This document shows, piece after piece, positions 13,705 through 25,766 of a DNA stretch of 64,000 nucleotides. Every line of letters starts with the position of its first letter. Positions within the stretch are counted from its first letter, which is position 1. The notes beneath the pieces are model-generated. The model worked only from the letters and a program-made list of their open reading frames with translations, was not told the origin of the DNA and did no database searches. The DNA comes from Salvator merianae. Taxonomy: Eukaryota > Chordata > Lepidosauria > Squamata > Teiidae. Made by a program: the position numbers and the translations under genes. The stretch covers positions 38,384,128 to 38,448,127 of the forward strand of contig QVOM02000116.1 of assembly GCA_003586115.2 (NCBI GenBank). Reading direction: 5' to 3'.

Positions 13705-13973
13705 CAGCGACGTAGCTAAAAGTTTTGCCGCCCAGGGCCACACAGCGGCAGAGGAGCGCGAGTGAGGGCGCCCTGCCCTGCAGCCTCCTACCCCCTCCGC
13801 CGCCCTGACAACTGCCCACCAGCCGGGCTCTGCGCCGCGCTCTCCTTCTTGCTTGCACTCCAGCGAAATTGTGCGCCGGGCAGGCAGAAAAGGCTCTGGG
13901 TGGATGTGCCACGTGGGATGACGTGCCCCTCGGGGCGGACCGCCCCCCCTCGCCCCCCCTTCCTTTGCCACTG
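13705..13973. mobile_element. Non-autonomous hAT element, copy 1 (269 bp, GC-rich)
   Basis: It begins CAGCGACGTAGCTAAAAG and ends CCTTTGCCACTG, an imperfect inverted repeat of the vertebrate hAT type (CAGTGGCGTAGC...). Flanking 8-bp duplications are GTCCACAG (13697-13704) and GTCCACGG (13974-13981), 7 of 8 identical. The interior is GC- and CpG-rich and matches the copy at 50195 (GCCGCCCAGGGCCAC, CCTGCAGCCTCCTACCCCC). It has no transposase. The GC-richness comes from the transposon and is not a promoter island. Confidence 0.85.
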
Positions 13974-14639
13974 GTCCACGGATAGTGCGCAAAGTATTTT
14001 TTAGCTAATACTGTACTGGGAGTTTCACATATTTAAAAGATTTGAAACTTGGCTTAGATGGGCTTAGAAATCAGATACAAAAAGCATAAATTTGAGTTGC
14101 GTTTGTATGCATACGTCATTATAACTTAAATAGTGGTGAGGGTCCAGTGGAGTCTCCCCCTGCCCAAGTGACTGATGAATTTCTCAAACTTATGTGGTAT
14201 GTATTTAAAAATACAGATGTCATTGTTGTTTTACTTCAGTTTTTTTTTTTGTTTTAGAATAAGCTTGGATAGACATTGTTCATGGAATTTTGTCCCATGT
14301 GTGCATTGAGTATGGAGACTTTTTCCTAAGAGATGATTTTTAGATGTCGCAGTGTGTGCATGCCTAACCAGACCTGGTTGTAACCTGTGTGAACATTCCC
14401 TGCTCAGTTTTAATTGATCTTAATGGTGGGGATAGGTAGGTGCAGATAATTAAACACTGAATAGTGTATATTTTCTTCTGCTGCTGCTGCTGCTCCTCCT
14501 GTATTTGGGAAGTAGAGATACATATAGAAACTGACATGTGTTTTTTCTTCTTTTAAGAATAAATTAAACAAAGCACATTCTGCACAAACTCTTTTCCCAA
14601 GGATCTCGAGAATCATAATTTTGTAAAGAATTTACAGTG

Positions 14640-14765
14640 CAGACCTCCAGATGTGGTTGACCAACAGTTCCCATGAGCCCCAGCTGATTTTGCCAGTGGC
14701 AAGGAATGAGGGAATTGTAGTTCATGTGGAAGACTGGAGTTGAGTTTCCCCTTTGCATTAAGGAT
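14640..14765. mobile_element. Short inverted-repeat element (CCAGATGT.../...TTGTAGTTCATG)
   Basis: It contains CCTCCAGATGTGGTTGACC, AACAGTTCCCATGAGCCCC and GGGAATTGTAGTTCATGTGG, the hallmark phrases of a repeat common in reptile DNA, with loosely inverted ends. A related piece lies near 56.6 kb. Confidence 0.5.
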
Positions 14766-15317
14766 GCTCATGTGTTGTCTCTGACGATACACAAGTAAAA
14801 TGTAATAGTAGAATTATCCCAACATGACTGATGGGGGATAGGGGGCTGACACAATAGTAGGTGGAAAACCACCTGGTAAATTAATAGGTGATGTGAAATT
14901 GGACCCCGAATTCTGGAAAATAAAGCAGAGGTGAGGTGGATCCTATATGTTGTATTTATCTCTTTAGAAGAATGATGGAGTATAAATCCCATGAAGAAAT
15001 ACATCTTCTGATTTGCACCTTGTTCTCTTGCCCACTATATTATTCCATTTCTTAGGTTTATAATGCAGTTGTTGGTCTCTTTTGCTCTTAATACCAAAGT
15101 GACTCTCTTCCTACAGGCAATAGGAAGCTCAAGATTATAGATCCAGATTCTAAAACGAAAGGAAACCATCATGGGACTGTTTGAACCCTTCCAAAACATA
15201 TTGCAGACTCCTTTTTGCAACCAGGAAAAGAAATACCAGCTAGTTGTTTTTCTTGAGGGGTGTAATGAAAACTTGCGTCATTCTCAGGGGGCTGGTTTAC
15301 TACCCTAATCACCTCCC

Positions 15318-15432
15318 TTTTATTTATTTATAAGATTTGTGTCCCATCCTTCACCTGGAGGTCCCAGGGCGAGTCACGATATACAATAAGACAAACACGA
15401 AAACATTTTTAAAATATAATCCATCCAACCTC
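15318..15432 (-). mobile_element. L2 LINE 3' end fragment, minus strand
   Basis: TTTATTTATTTATAAGATTT followed by TGTCCCATCCTTCACCTGG is the reverse complement of an L2-like 3' tail (GGATGGGACACAAATC then AT-rich repeats) and resembles the larger minus-strand copy starting at 23.78 kb. Confidence 0.5.
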
Positions 15433-16390
15433 CTTTGCTGAGCTGTTTACTAAAGGGCATGTCAAGATATTCCTTTGCCCAGCTAGCAAGGCGTCAATGG
15501 CCAAACATGAATGTTCTGTACAAGCTTTTCCTATTTAATCTCTAGATCGCCAGGGAAAGCATATTGTTTTTGCACCTGTGACCCTGTCAATGGCCATGCT
15601 GCTGCTTACAATAGTCACAGTGGATCTTCTTTTTTGAAAATGAATTGTTCTAGCAACCAGCTGTTCCATATTCTCTGCTTTCGTGATTCCCACACAATCC
15701 CAGGTGTTTATGCTTGAAAAAATTGAGGGATGGAAGAATAATTTTAGGTTGCCCTGAATCAACCTCCCCATCTGTTATAAGCTGTTTCAAACTTGGCAAT
15801 TCTTAGTTCTCCCCATGATATCCATTCAGTGCAGAGGTGCTTTTCTTTTCTTTTGCTAGGAATACTGCATTTCACCAAAGTTTGGCTCTCTGTTCATTTT
15901 GGTACTTTAAAATATAGCCGTTTCTATCTCTGAGGATTATGTGGCTTAGGTCATGGGAGCAATCCTTTTAAAGCTATTATACAAGTAAACTTCATTAGAA
16001 AAGATGGTTTCACTGTTCCTTCCCCCCACTTGAACTCTTTGCAAGACGTGTTTGTGGGGAATCTCATATCTGTGCAATACCTGTGGGGGTGGGAGGGAGA
16101 GTTAATACCTGTGCTGATGACATTCTGAAAAGCTGGATATGGATCAAAGAGGTTCAGCAGACAAAATTCGCTTTAAAAAATGTACACCAAGTATATGAAT
16201 TAGTCTCTTATCTTCCTAATATAGCTGCAGAATAGCTATGGTAATGGAAAAATGGACATCACAAATTGAATTCTGCAAAGTATTGCTCACGGGCAACTCT
16301 TTGTCAGTGAGACTGTTCACATTGTGCAGCTGGAGGTGCTTATGTGTGGGTGACTGATGTAGCTGAACTACAGTAGTGCTGAACAGAGAG

Positions 16391-16745
16391 CCTTTCTGTG
16401 CTTACCTTACTTTGGTACTACGATCCCTCGTAATCCTCTCGAGGACCTTATTGTGAGTCCCTGCTCACTGCTGGTATGGCACCAAAGCGTCCGGCTGAAA
16501 TGAGTTCTCCGGTGTCTTCAAGGCTTGGAACTTTTGCTCCCAGCCTCTCCGATTCACAGAGCCCAACCCCAGAGCTTGTGTGAGCTTTGGGGCTGGGGCT
16601 AGAGTGGGGACTGGTCTGTACCAGCACCGTCATGCAAACAGCACTGTTCCAGACCTTGCATTTCCGTGGTCCAAATCAGCAAACCTGGTTGGTCCAGACC
16701 CACTGGTTCGGCCCATAGAGAAGTGAATGCAGAAAGGCCCTTAGC
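16391..16745. mobile_element. Family A element with both inverted ends
   Basis: The left end GCCTTTCTGTGCTTACC and the right end GAATGCAGAAAGGCCC (reverse complement GGGCCTTTCTGCATTC) form an imperfect terminal inverted repeat. The interior contains GGTTGGTCCAGACCCACTGG, as in the copy near 13.1 kb. No clear target duplication was seen. Confidence 0.6.
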
Positions 16746-17844
16746 TTTCATCATGCTGTCCCCTTGGCCATGGTTCTGGAATTTATGGGAATTGCATTTC
16801 ATCGGAATCCAGAAAGCCAAAAGTTATCTGTTTCTGTCGAGGGAAGTTATGCATGTGTAGATTTTTCTTTTAAACAGGGAGTGGGAGAAAAGTAACATTA
16901 GAAATAGTTTTGTAGTCTTTGGACTCTGATGATACACATCTGAGTTGACTGGTCTGTACTATAGCACAGCTAATAATATCTCCTCCCTCACCACCACCAT
17001 TCTGTGTATATCTCAATTTATTCTGACACTGAAAAAATGAGACGCATGCCCATGTCCATAAAATTCAGGTTGTCCTGGGTTTTCTGCAGTTTTGTCCCCA
17101 GAGTTGCCTAGGTTCAGAAAATAGTGAAGTGAAACGAACAAGTAGACTGAGCCAATGCAGCAGAGCAAACGGCATAAGTTATGCATGGGTTTTAAAAATG
17201 GTCATGCTAGGATAGCTATCTGATGCAGTTGACTTTGAGTTATTCAAGTGTATCATAGCAAAGTGAAATATATTTACACTATTCCTACATTATGCATGAG
17301 AAACAACTAGTAAATGTATTAAAACTTAAACTTTTATACCAGTTCAAGAGCACTGAAATGCGCTTTATCTTTTTACCTTTAAAGAGATCTTTCCAAGTTA
17401 CTGAATTAAGATACCTTTTCAGTCAGGGATGCAATGGGAAAGTCATTGGCTTCCAGCCTATGTTTACTGTGTAGATAAAGGTGAAGGTAAAGATGCTCTC
17501 AAGATGAGTATTCTGAGGATCTTTACTTGGAAAAAATATGGAAATTTGCTATTATTTTCTTCCAGAAGGATATTAAGGCTTGAACCTGGGGCCCACTGCA
17601 GAAAAAGCAGATGCTGTACTCCTGATCTATAGTCACAATTTCCTATGGAAATTGAAAGTATCAACCAAACAATGCTCATATAGGCACATTTTATATTAAC
17701 TACATTTTTAATTGATAATGGAGATTTCTGGTGATTTAGAGAAGAATTTTCTTGTGCTTGGATGTGCTATATTGGTAATCTTCTTCTGATTCAAATCAAA
17801 TAGGCCTTACATGATTCACTGAAATCTGTTACTTTCTGTTTCAG

Positions 17845-17903
17845 TAATGGGCCCAACTCAGCAGACCTTCCAAGGGTACCAAGATCAATGAAGACAGTGA
17901 AAC
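17845..17903 (+). other. JCAD: JCAD 5' UTR portion of the start-codon exon
   Basis: A pyrimidine-rich tract ending TTTCTGTTTCAG at 17844 is the likely acceptor, giving 59 nt of 5' UTR before the ATG. An acceptor here implies at least one upstream non-coding exon, which I could not place in 1-17844. No TATA box or CpG-rich promoter is evident nearby. Confidence 0.6.
17847..17891 (+). promoter_or_regulatory. uORF 1 in the JCAD 5' UTR (14 codons)
   Basis: ATG at 17847 with G at +4 opens a 14-codon reading frame (MGPTQQTFQGYQDQ) that stops at TGA 17889-17891, 12 nt before the JCAD start. It lies in the exon only if the acceptor at 17844 is used. Its -3 base would come from the upstream exon, so initiation strength cannot be judged. 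Confidence 0.5.
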
Positions 17904-17953
17904 ATGTTCAGCATAGAAGATCTTCTGATTTCTCATGGATACAAATTATCTAA
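17888..17953 (+). promoter_or_regulatory. uORF 2 overlapping the JCAD start (21 codons)
   Basis: ATG at 17888-17890 overlaps the uORF 1 stop as ATGA. It reads 21 codons in a different frame from JCAD, through the JCAD ATG at 17904, and stops at TAA 17951-17953. Its context is weak (T at -3, A at +4). Ribosomes using it could not simply reinitiate downstream at the main start, so it would be expected to lower JCAD translation. This is inference from layout. Confidence 0.45.
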
Positions 17954-18202
17954 AGACCCTACCAATCTGAATGAAAACAGAAATGATGGATTCCAGCATG
18001 ACATCACAGATAGGAGATCTGCTTATGGAACTGTGAATGGATTTCCAGCCACCTCTGGAACATATACTAGCAGCAAGAGAACGACAACCAAAGGTTATCC
18101 GAATGACAGAGAAACTAGTCATATTAACCAAGGGTGGCAACTGGGTCGCAGTTATCAGAAAGACTTCCCTTGTTCAGCCAATACTCGAGCTTCAGAAGGA
18201 GG
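17904..18202 (+). CDS. JCAD: JCAD coding exon 1 (N-terminus, residues 1-99 plus 2 nt of codon 100)
   Basis: This exon encodes the start of junctional cadherin 5-associated protein, a vertebrate scaffold at endothelial cell-cell junctions; in mammals it has been linked to VE-cadherin junctions, LATS2/Hippo signalling and coronary disease risk. The first residues, MFSIEDLLISHGYKLSKDP, match the human N-terminus (MYSVEDLLISHGYKLSRDP) almost residue for residue, which fixes the start codon. The rest of the exon is polar, Ser/Thr/Asn/Gly-rich and probably disordered. The exon ends at a consensus donor (AGG|GTAAAC, GT at 18203-18204), leaving two bases (GG) of a Gly codon; without splicing a TAA at 18204-18206 follows at once. 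The start has A at -3 and T at +4, a moderate Kozak context. Identification is by remembered similarity to the human protein, not by a search. Confidence 0.95.
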
Positions 18203-18605
18203 GTAAACTTCCCCCTATTTTCTAAAAAAATTATGAATGAAAGTCAAGAGTCCTATTTCCCTAAAAACTGCCCTTTATTGAGAACCCTATTATTTTATCC
18301 AGCTTCTGGTCATATTTAGTTTTTATAACTACAGCATGCATGGGTTGTTGTTCCAGTAATACATTCTTTGTTTGATCCCTTGTGAAGAAGGAGAAACTTT
18401 GGAAGTATCTATAGTGGCTCTGAATTGGTGCATTTTCTTTCCTGCTGCACAATCAGGCCACTAATTTGTCAAGTGTTGTAGTACAGTTAGATAGTTGACT
18501 AATTTTTGAATCTGAAACACTTTCTCACTCATAGTTTTGGATGAGATGCCTGTGCTACGGTATCTATATTTCCAGGGCTATTATAATATATGATTGAATA
18601 ACTTA

Positions 18606-19060
18606 AGTTGGATCTGCATATGACCTTAATGGTGCTGTGATATTGGCCTGATGGTGCAGAGGGCACACATCTGTGCATCTGTGGTCTTGTGCTGTGGGAG
18701 CACTTACTGCATCATAAGTGCTCATTACAGTGGTATAATAGCAGAGCTATGGGGAGAGCTTTCACAGCACTTCCCATTGCTCTCTTCCCCAAGCACTGTG
18801 TGGACATACCAGTTTCGGTGTTCACTGTTTTGCAGAGTACGGGAGGTTGGTCGACTTCTGCATCCATTTCCTGTGCTTTGCAAAAAGCCCTGGGTGGAAG
18901 CATCAAATCGAGGAACAAAAATTCCCCGGCTTCGATGTTCCTGTCACCAGCAACAGGCACTGATGTGGAGACAGCATGTTGCTGATGGAGTAATTGATAG
19001 TGCAGTGAGTGAAATCACTTCAGTAGCAATCTGTGCTTAACTGCACTGCTTCCACTCTTG
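18606..19060. repeat. Family F interspersed repeat, copy 1 (in JCAD intron 1)
   Basis: It shares with 52.80-53.29 kb the ordered blocks CATAAG(T/C)(G/A)CTCA, TATAAT(A/G)GCAGAGC and GAGCTTTCACAG. ORFs of up to 129 codons here differ from the other copy and are not considered genes. Confidence 0.55.
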
Positions 19061-19949
19061 TGCAGAAACTGCCTTAATCAACCCATCAGCTGAAGGAGTG
19101 AGCAACATCACTCCCATAAATCAAAAAGTTCTTTATCGATCCACAGATGGCAGATGTTCTGGTCTTACTAAATTCTGTAGTGACTCCACCACACACTATT
19201 ACCTCTGCCTCCAACTTGTTAGTAGTGTGGGTTAAAAAAATGGTCCCTCAGACACCTGATACCAAACTCCCCAATTGCTGATATTCTGGGTTAAAGCCTT
19301 GATAACTAATATGCTTGTTTGAAAGTCTAGAATGCATGTCTAGGCTAGAATACATCTCTACCCTACATTTCAAAGATGTACTTATTTTTGCTGAACTGCT
19401 TCACTGTCACTTAGAATTTAACACCAGTCTATGAATAATAGTTTCAAACATATACTTAGACCAGCTAAACACTAGGATACGTTTTTGCTTGCTACAAATC
19501 AACTATTTCATTTCCAGTCCTTATTTGATGTGTCTGTGCCTTGGTTTGACCACAAAGAAGAGAAACTATGAGGGCATTTGGTCCTCTCTTTTCAAGCCCA
19601 GTCATCATTTAAATCCCAGCAAATTTGATTTAGCATTTTGGTAGCTAGATCACCTGAACTCATATCTGTGACTTCTACTCTGATGCTATATTTTATTTTT
19701 ACTGTATGGGATACTGTAGTGGCGTTTTTTCAAAGAGTGTGATAATTTTTCCAAAAACCCTCTTAATTAATTAGAGAGGTGCAAGATAGGTCCAGATTTG
19801 ATGTCTGTTGATGAGCTACGGCAACATTTAAATACACTGTGTCTTTTAACTGAGGTAGACATGAGGCTTTAATGCAGTTTGAATACTTACTGCTTTGCTT
19901 TCACAAATGCCTGAGACATGCTTTGAGAGCACATGATGCTTTCCCATGT

Positions 19950-20150
19950 CTTGATCATTTTTAATAGGTGTGGTTACTGTTAGGTACCATAGAGTTGGGA
20001 CCACATCTTGGTGACTGTGTGGACACCTATGCAGTTTTCTTGACAGATACAAAAGAGGTTTGCTGTTACCTTTTTCTGGGCAGATCCTGAGAACTGAACT
20101 TGTAACCCAGCCAGTTCTACTGTTGAGCTACAACTATTCCCAGTTTCTGA
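19950..20150 (+). mobile_element. Degraded SINE
   Basis: GCAGTTTTCTTGACAGATAC, AGAGGTTTGCTGTTACC and CTGTTGAGCTACAACTATTC match the arrangement at 62.48-62.66 kb (GCAGTTTTCTTGGCAGAGA, GTGGTTTGCCATTGCCT). This is a SINE-like repeat typical of reptile genomes. Confidence 0.5.
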
Positions 20151-20224
20151 ATGATTGATGATTTAGTAGAATCTCCTAACATGCAGGATACTTAGTGCAA
20201 TATTCACATTGATCTGGATCAACA

Positions 20225-20296
20225 TAGTTATGCTGACTGATATATATATATGCACATATATATATGTCTGTATATGTGTGTGTGTGTGTGTGTGTG
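20225..20296. repeat. (AT)n/(GT)n microsatellite
   Basis: Alternating AT runs are followed by about 12 GT units, directly abutting the family E copy to the right. Confidence 0.9.
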
Positions 20297-20640
20297 GAGG
20301 AAAGGTGAATGCTGAAGGAGTTTACATATAGCACTCTCCTGTCTCCATTACATTCCTCAGTTTCCTCGCTTCCTCTCCTGGTTAGTTTTGCAGCAGGCAG
20401 GAGTTGTGGTGTTGTGGTTTGCTAAAGATCCCAGGCTTTTTTGCTGTCCTTGCAAAGCTCGCACGTAAGCCTGAGAATTGACAGACCGTGGGAAGCACCC
20501 CAGAATCACAGTAGGGCAGATGACAAGTTGAGGATCACAGCAAGGCACATCACAACATGGTTCTGTTAGTTTCTAGCATCAGAGCCGGCTGGAAGAGGCA
20601 GCCAGAAAACTGAGAGGAGCAACCAAGGCAAGTGGATGCT
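20297..20640. mobile_element. Family E inverted-repeat element, copy 1
   Basis: The left end reads AAGGTGAATGCTGAAGGAG, then TATAGCACTCTCCTGTCTCC and ATTACATTCCTCAGTTTCC, collinear with 61.245 kb. The right end, around CTGAGAGGAGCAACCAAGGC, is a diverged inverted version of the left. It is non-coding. Confidence 0.6.
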
Positions 20641-22879
20641 ACCTGTCATCTCCTTCAGAGCCCACTTTTCCACATCTTCACAGAGGCCCAGATTTATGAG
20701 TGGTTTGTAGTTATAAACCCAACACTCTTTAGGAGCTTTTTATCCTGTAAACAGAATACAAACACATTTGGTGAACATCTCTTAACAATTTGGCAAAAAT
20801 GTATCCTATCCACTTTGGAATCAGTGAGGCAATTGCCTTCCAACCAATTTAATTCCATCTTAAAGCTAAGTAGCTTTTAAAAGACCACATTTTAAAATGC
20901 CCTTATCTTATCTCTGATGGATGCATACATATTGTGGGAGTTGGAAAAAAGTTAATTGGATTAAAATGGGTGAACAGAAAAAATGATTGGGAGATATACA
21001 AAGTAGAGGGTGAAGTCTACATAACCATTCATTGTTATTTAATTGTGAGCATTTTTCTACAAAGAGAACCATTTTGCTTTGGTAATGTTCGGAGAAGCAA
21101 ATACAAGACTGTTTCTGGAAGGTCTCATCAAACCAGATCCAACCCAGTGGAAAGAAGGTGGTCTTGTCACTTTGTAGAATGTGCTGCCATAGTTGCTTTT
21201 GCCTGCAACCAGTCATACATGCACTTTTGAATTCAGATTAGAAGAGAAGGATGGTATGTGCGTAGGGAAACACTTTTGTCACGCTGTAGTGGCAGCCATC
21301 CGCTAGCTAAATGGGACTGAAAAGAAAAGGCTTAAATTATTTGAAGAGTCATATACTGAAAATGCAGGTTCTCTGTTAAAAACAGAAATAAAAACTTTAT
21401 AAATGTTTTTCACATTCTTTCTCTTTTACTACTTTATATAAAAGATTTTCAAAGTATTTCATCTGTGTGTGAAAAAAATACCTGTCTCTTGATTTCTGTG
21501 CTGTTTTTTAGAAATGCATTTGGAGAGCAGGTCATGAAATATAGTCCTGATCTAACACTACAGACTATCCCAAGATAATGTTAATTTCTAGCCCCCTGTC
21601 CCATGTTGCAGTCTTTTGCTAAATGCAAAAGCAGATACTGCAAGAACTGAAGGTACATGATGCAACCTTGCTGAAACCAAGAATGCTTGTGACTGGGCAT
21701 ATATACATACCCCTTGAACTCTGTTGAGGAAATCCGAGTGTCTAAAGGCATAAATACATTGCAGCTTAATCATTAAACAAAAGGTTCAGTCTTTCTGGAT
21801 TGAGTAGCATAGGTACCTCCCAAATTTATTCTGTTTATTTCACTGGATAGAGCTTTCAGATGTTGCAGTATGGCTTGCCAGGTTTTACAGTCATGGTTCT
21901 CTATGTAAAAAAGTTAAATAAGCCCTCAAGTTGAACCTGGAGTCTGGTAACTGTACAGAGAGACATCTGTACAGCATTTTGGAAATGCTATGATAGTGTT
22001 CTGATATTTCCTTCTTCCAGGATGCTGTTCTGACTTCTCATTTGAGCCTGCAGCTTTGTAATTTTCTGGTGGCTACTCATCCAGATACTTAAGTAGGCCC
22101 AACTTTGCTTAGATTTTTAAAGTCAACCAATGTCAGCTAGATACTGCTACTTACTAAGGTGTTTTTTCTGAATAGTTTAGCTTGACTTTACTATCTTAAT
22201 ATCTTCTGGCTTTCAGTGAAATTAACACAGATAAAATAATTTCCAGTTGCTTACTTGATGTAGAAAGAAAAAGGGCTTTAACATTAGCCACCCTGATGTT
22301 TCTTGCACGTTATGTAATTTTATATTGTCTGGAATAATCTTGTGTTTATATTCTCATTTCTGGTGCTTTTAAGGAAGCAATTTTCCATCCAGAATGCTTT
22401 GTTCCAATGATTTGCTTTAATCTCTCCAATGAAAAATATTTTATCCTAGTTTGCATTCTGAACAGTTTTGTTTGATGGGATAAATTCACATACGCAATGG
22501 AAATGATTGGACTGTGCTTAGAGCAAGGATTATTGGTGGCTCTGGGTGTTCATTTACGTGGGGTGTTTTTTTAAAAAAAAAACTCTGTTTTTAAGAAGAG
22601 GGACTGTTTTGCTTCCCAGCCTCCCTCCTGTCTTCTTCATCTAAAAACAAACTCTACCCGTTAGAATTGATGGGAAAGAACATATATTCCCCTATCTGAG
22701 GTAGATTCTTGTCCTCCTTCTGTCATCTTTGATTTCTCCTTTGGCTTATGCTCATGATAAGCACACATTGGAACCTCTTCCTTTTGCATGAAGACACAAA
22801 TGGTACAGCTTGATTCCCTATGGAAAATAGTCAGGCTTAGGAATTTGTATGAATCTCCCACCAGGGGTCTTTCTGCCCT

Positions 22880-23290
22880 TACCAGACTTGATCTGAATAA
22901 GCTGACCCAGATCAAGAGACACTCTCTGATCTGGACCACAGACTGGAACAACATAATCTGCACATTGATGGCTGTTCAGTATAACTGTTGTAGTGGCCCT
23001 GATGCTTTCATGAAAGTTCTTGGCCTCAGAACCCCCAGGGGGGACATTTCAGCAGTACAGTAAGGTGCACTGTTGAAATGGGTTCCTCCACTAAACCAGA
23101 ACATGGAGGCGGGTGCCTTCTGCACATCCCATGATTTGGATTACCCCCTGCTAGAACACTGGTGGACCTATTCAATTATGTCCACTGGTAATCCAGATCA
23201 GGAGCCTTCTGATCTGGCTTGCACACTGTCTGGGGCATCAAAGGTGGGTGCTGAAGGGCCCCAGGACTTGATTCCCCCATCACATGCTTT
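22880..23290. repeat. Family A element
   Basis: It contains GTGCACTGTTGAAATGGGTT, GTGCCTTCTGCACATCCC and AATCCAGATCAGGAGCC, phrases shared with the 12.8-, 26.2- and 53.6-kb copies. Confidence 0.5.
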
Positions 23291-23774
23291 CAGTGCAGGA
23301 AGCATTTTCATTCAAGAAATATCTGAAATTTAGGAAATGTCTTGTTTACATACTCACAGATCTCGCTGCATGCACAGTGGCTCAGAAACTGACACATCTA
23401 AGCATCATCCCTTACTATGTGATGACCTTTTTCTTATACAGTAATGATGCGATTCATTACAGTGCCGTGAGTGCCCATATCTGAACTGACACAGCATTGG
23501 TAACTTCTGAATCCTGACCCTAGTAGGTTTCCAGCATTTGCTTCTACTTTGGAAATAACTTAAGTCTATAAAGTATCGTGTCTGAAAATTTTGGGTACTT
23601 CCAGCTACTACAGAAGCTCTCCATCTGTGCTCAACAGTCTACTAGCTCCATCAAGGTGGAAAAGGGAAAGGATACAATGTAGTTAGAAGTATCTGCACTT
23701 GCAAAGTGCTTGATAGACTTTTAGGACTATTTGAATGCAGAAACTCAGTATTGATGGATGTTGCTGCATATGTA

Positions 23775-24110
23775 GGCATTATTTTGTTTTATTTTAGCAT
23801 TTATATCCCGCCCTTCATCCAAAGGTCCCAGCATGGGTCACAACAATAAAAAGCAGTAAAACAGTGTAAAATATACATTAAAATATAATCTACCCATCCC
23901 TGCCCTGGCAGGAAAATATTTAGAGGAAGCTAAGCATCAGAGGCCTGGGCGAAGGGGTATATTTTAAACGACATATGAAGTTGGTGCCTGATGTACCTCC
24001 AAAGGCTGTCCCAAAGTCTGGGGCCACCATAGAAAAGGCCCTCTTGTGTGTCACCACCCCTCACACATCTGAAAGAGGAAATACAAGAAGGCATTTCACC
24101 TTGTGATCTT
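23775..24110 (-). mobile_element. L2 LINE 3' fragment, minus strand
   Basis: On the minus strand it reads GLFYGGPRLWDSLWR, then LHMSFKIYPFAQAS, matching the C-terminal RAFSVAAPRLWDSL region of L2 ORF2, then the 3' tail GGATGAAGGGCGGGATATAA. It is 5'-truncated. Confidence 0.65.
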
Positions 24111-24189
24111 TAACACATTAGAGATAAATGGTGACATGTACAGAAGAAGCTGCACGGTAGTATAGAAGAAGTTTAGGAAAAATCAGCAA

Positions 24190-24345
24190 AACTGTCTCCA
24201 TTTGAAGTTCATGTGTTCAAATGGTCCTGAAAAATGGAAATGTGTTTGAATGGAATTTGCTTTGAAACAAATTTGAACGGTGATTTTTTGGGAGGTTGAG
24301 AGGAAGAGATTGTATTTGAACAAATTTATCTCAATCCCTAGTAGT
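24190..24345. repeat. Diverged repeat with inverted GAACAAATTT-type motifs
   Basis: Repeated TTTGAA/TTCAAA motifs (GTGTTCAAATGG, GAAACAAATTTGAACGG, GAACAAATTTATCTC) resemble degraded members of the AGATGTGC-ended reptile repeat class. Assignment is weak. Confidence 0.25.
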
Positions 24346-25589
24346 AGCTTAGGTACAGTCACATCAAAGGTATTCCCCCACTGAAAATATATGATTAGCT
24401 CCTAAGAATGGAAAATAATCCCATGGATTTGTATACTCAGTGATGTGCTCTAAGACTGGATAACGAAAACATTATTATCTAGAATTTTATCTTTATCACT
24501 TAAACATTTAAGGATATCACAGTTTGTCTTATTCCTGAATTAATTTTTTAATTTTTTTTTTTATTTTTTTACTTAACAAGATACAAACAGGAATTCTCAT
24601 GTTAATATAGGAATATCTACAATGGCAGACAAGATAATCTCCCTCAGTCCTTTACCAAAGAGACCATGGGAGGATTAAGTATTTTGAATTTAAACTGCAA
24701 ATCTGGAAGATGTATTTCAAAGGTAGATATCCAGTTTACACCTTAGGGGGTTGGCTGGATCAACACTTTCTCGTTCTTCATAAATGCTGATCTCAATATA
24801 TGTGTATGTACGTGAGCTTTTCACCAGCTGTAGGATTCTAAAGATAATGACACCAGATCTGTAATTTAAATTATCTGGCATTTTATCTAATGTTCATGCA
24901 GCTTGAAATCTTACTTTCAGAGTCAGCTAGAGAAACAATTCCTATTTTTAAATATACAAAATACGATAGCCATTTCATTGTATTAGTCCATGTTGTTGCT
25001 TTGGAACCATTTCTCGCTTTCTATACACTGGGATGAATCCAGATTAATGAGTGAGTGAGCATTCAGGGTTATGTACAAACTGTGCTTAGTTCACTGATAA
25101 ATGTGCCTGGATGCATAAATGCTGCAGTTTTAGATTGCTTACGAGTGCATCTAAAGATAGTCTTAACATACAAAAGAGGTTCTGAACTCCATTGTACTCT
25201 ACCAATGGCAGCTATGGGTAGAAAGTGTCAATGGAAACAGAACTAGAATGAGAGATTAAGATTGTAGCTTAAGCACATTTGAGAGAAATCAAAGGATTGA
25301 AAAGGTATAAAATACTACTTAAAAACAACAACAGCAACAACAAAAAAACACTAAGGGTGTAAGCCCTCTGAAAATTTGGGAACTGTAAATGTTTTTCATT
25401 TTAAATAACAATTGGGAAACTGAGCAAGGAGAGTAGGGATGGAACTTTGCTTTAGCTGTTTGCAACTAATTGATTCCTGGAGAAGGGGATAGTTTATCAT
25501 GGTTGGCTAAAACTCTGAACCAAGGTCATTCCTTTTGGGAAGCCAAAACTGTCAATGACTCTTAGCCCTGATGACAGTGTGACTGCCTC

Positions 25590-25766
25590 TGGTAATAGAG
25601 GGCAGTATGCCAGGAGACTATGAGGAGAGGCTGCTGTGTGCTCATGTCTTGCTGGTGGGCATCCTGTTGCAGCTGGTTGGCCACTGTGAGAACAAACTGT
25701 TGGTCTGGTTGGGCCATGGGTCCAATCCAATGGGGCACTTTTTGTGTTCTTATGTTCTTAACGGAA
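25590..25766 (+). mobile_element. CR1 LINE 3' end
   Basis: GCCAGGAGACTATG, GTTGGCCACTGTGAGAAC, TTGGGCCATGGGTCCAATCC and the terminal TGTTCTTATGTTCTTA match the 3' UTR of the longer CR1 copy at 59.4-60.1 kb. Confidence 0.7.

Larger units (their letters stand above)
1..17844. other. Non-coding DNA upstream of the JCAD start-codon exon
   Basis: No convincing protein-coding gene is seen. All ORFs are 130 codons or shorter, lack recognisable domains and are not supported by splice structure. The region is probably a 5' intron of JCAD and/or intergenic DNA. Recognisable repeats within it are listed separately. The stretches 1-1200, 2111-8220, 8250-9330 and 10.6-12.4 kb contain nothing I can name beyond short simple repeats. 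Confidence 0.7.

Noticed and set aside
13648..14004. GC/CpG-rich block with overlapping ORFs on both strands, at first suggestive of a CpG-island promoter or first exon
   Set aside because: It is fully explained by a non-autonomous hAT element (13705-13973) with TSDs and a second copy at 50195.
18651..19040. 129-codon ORF in JCAD intron 1
   Set aside because: It lies in a family F repeat; the other copy at 52.8 kb has different frames, so no coding conservation.
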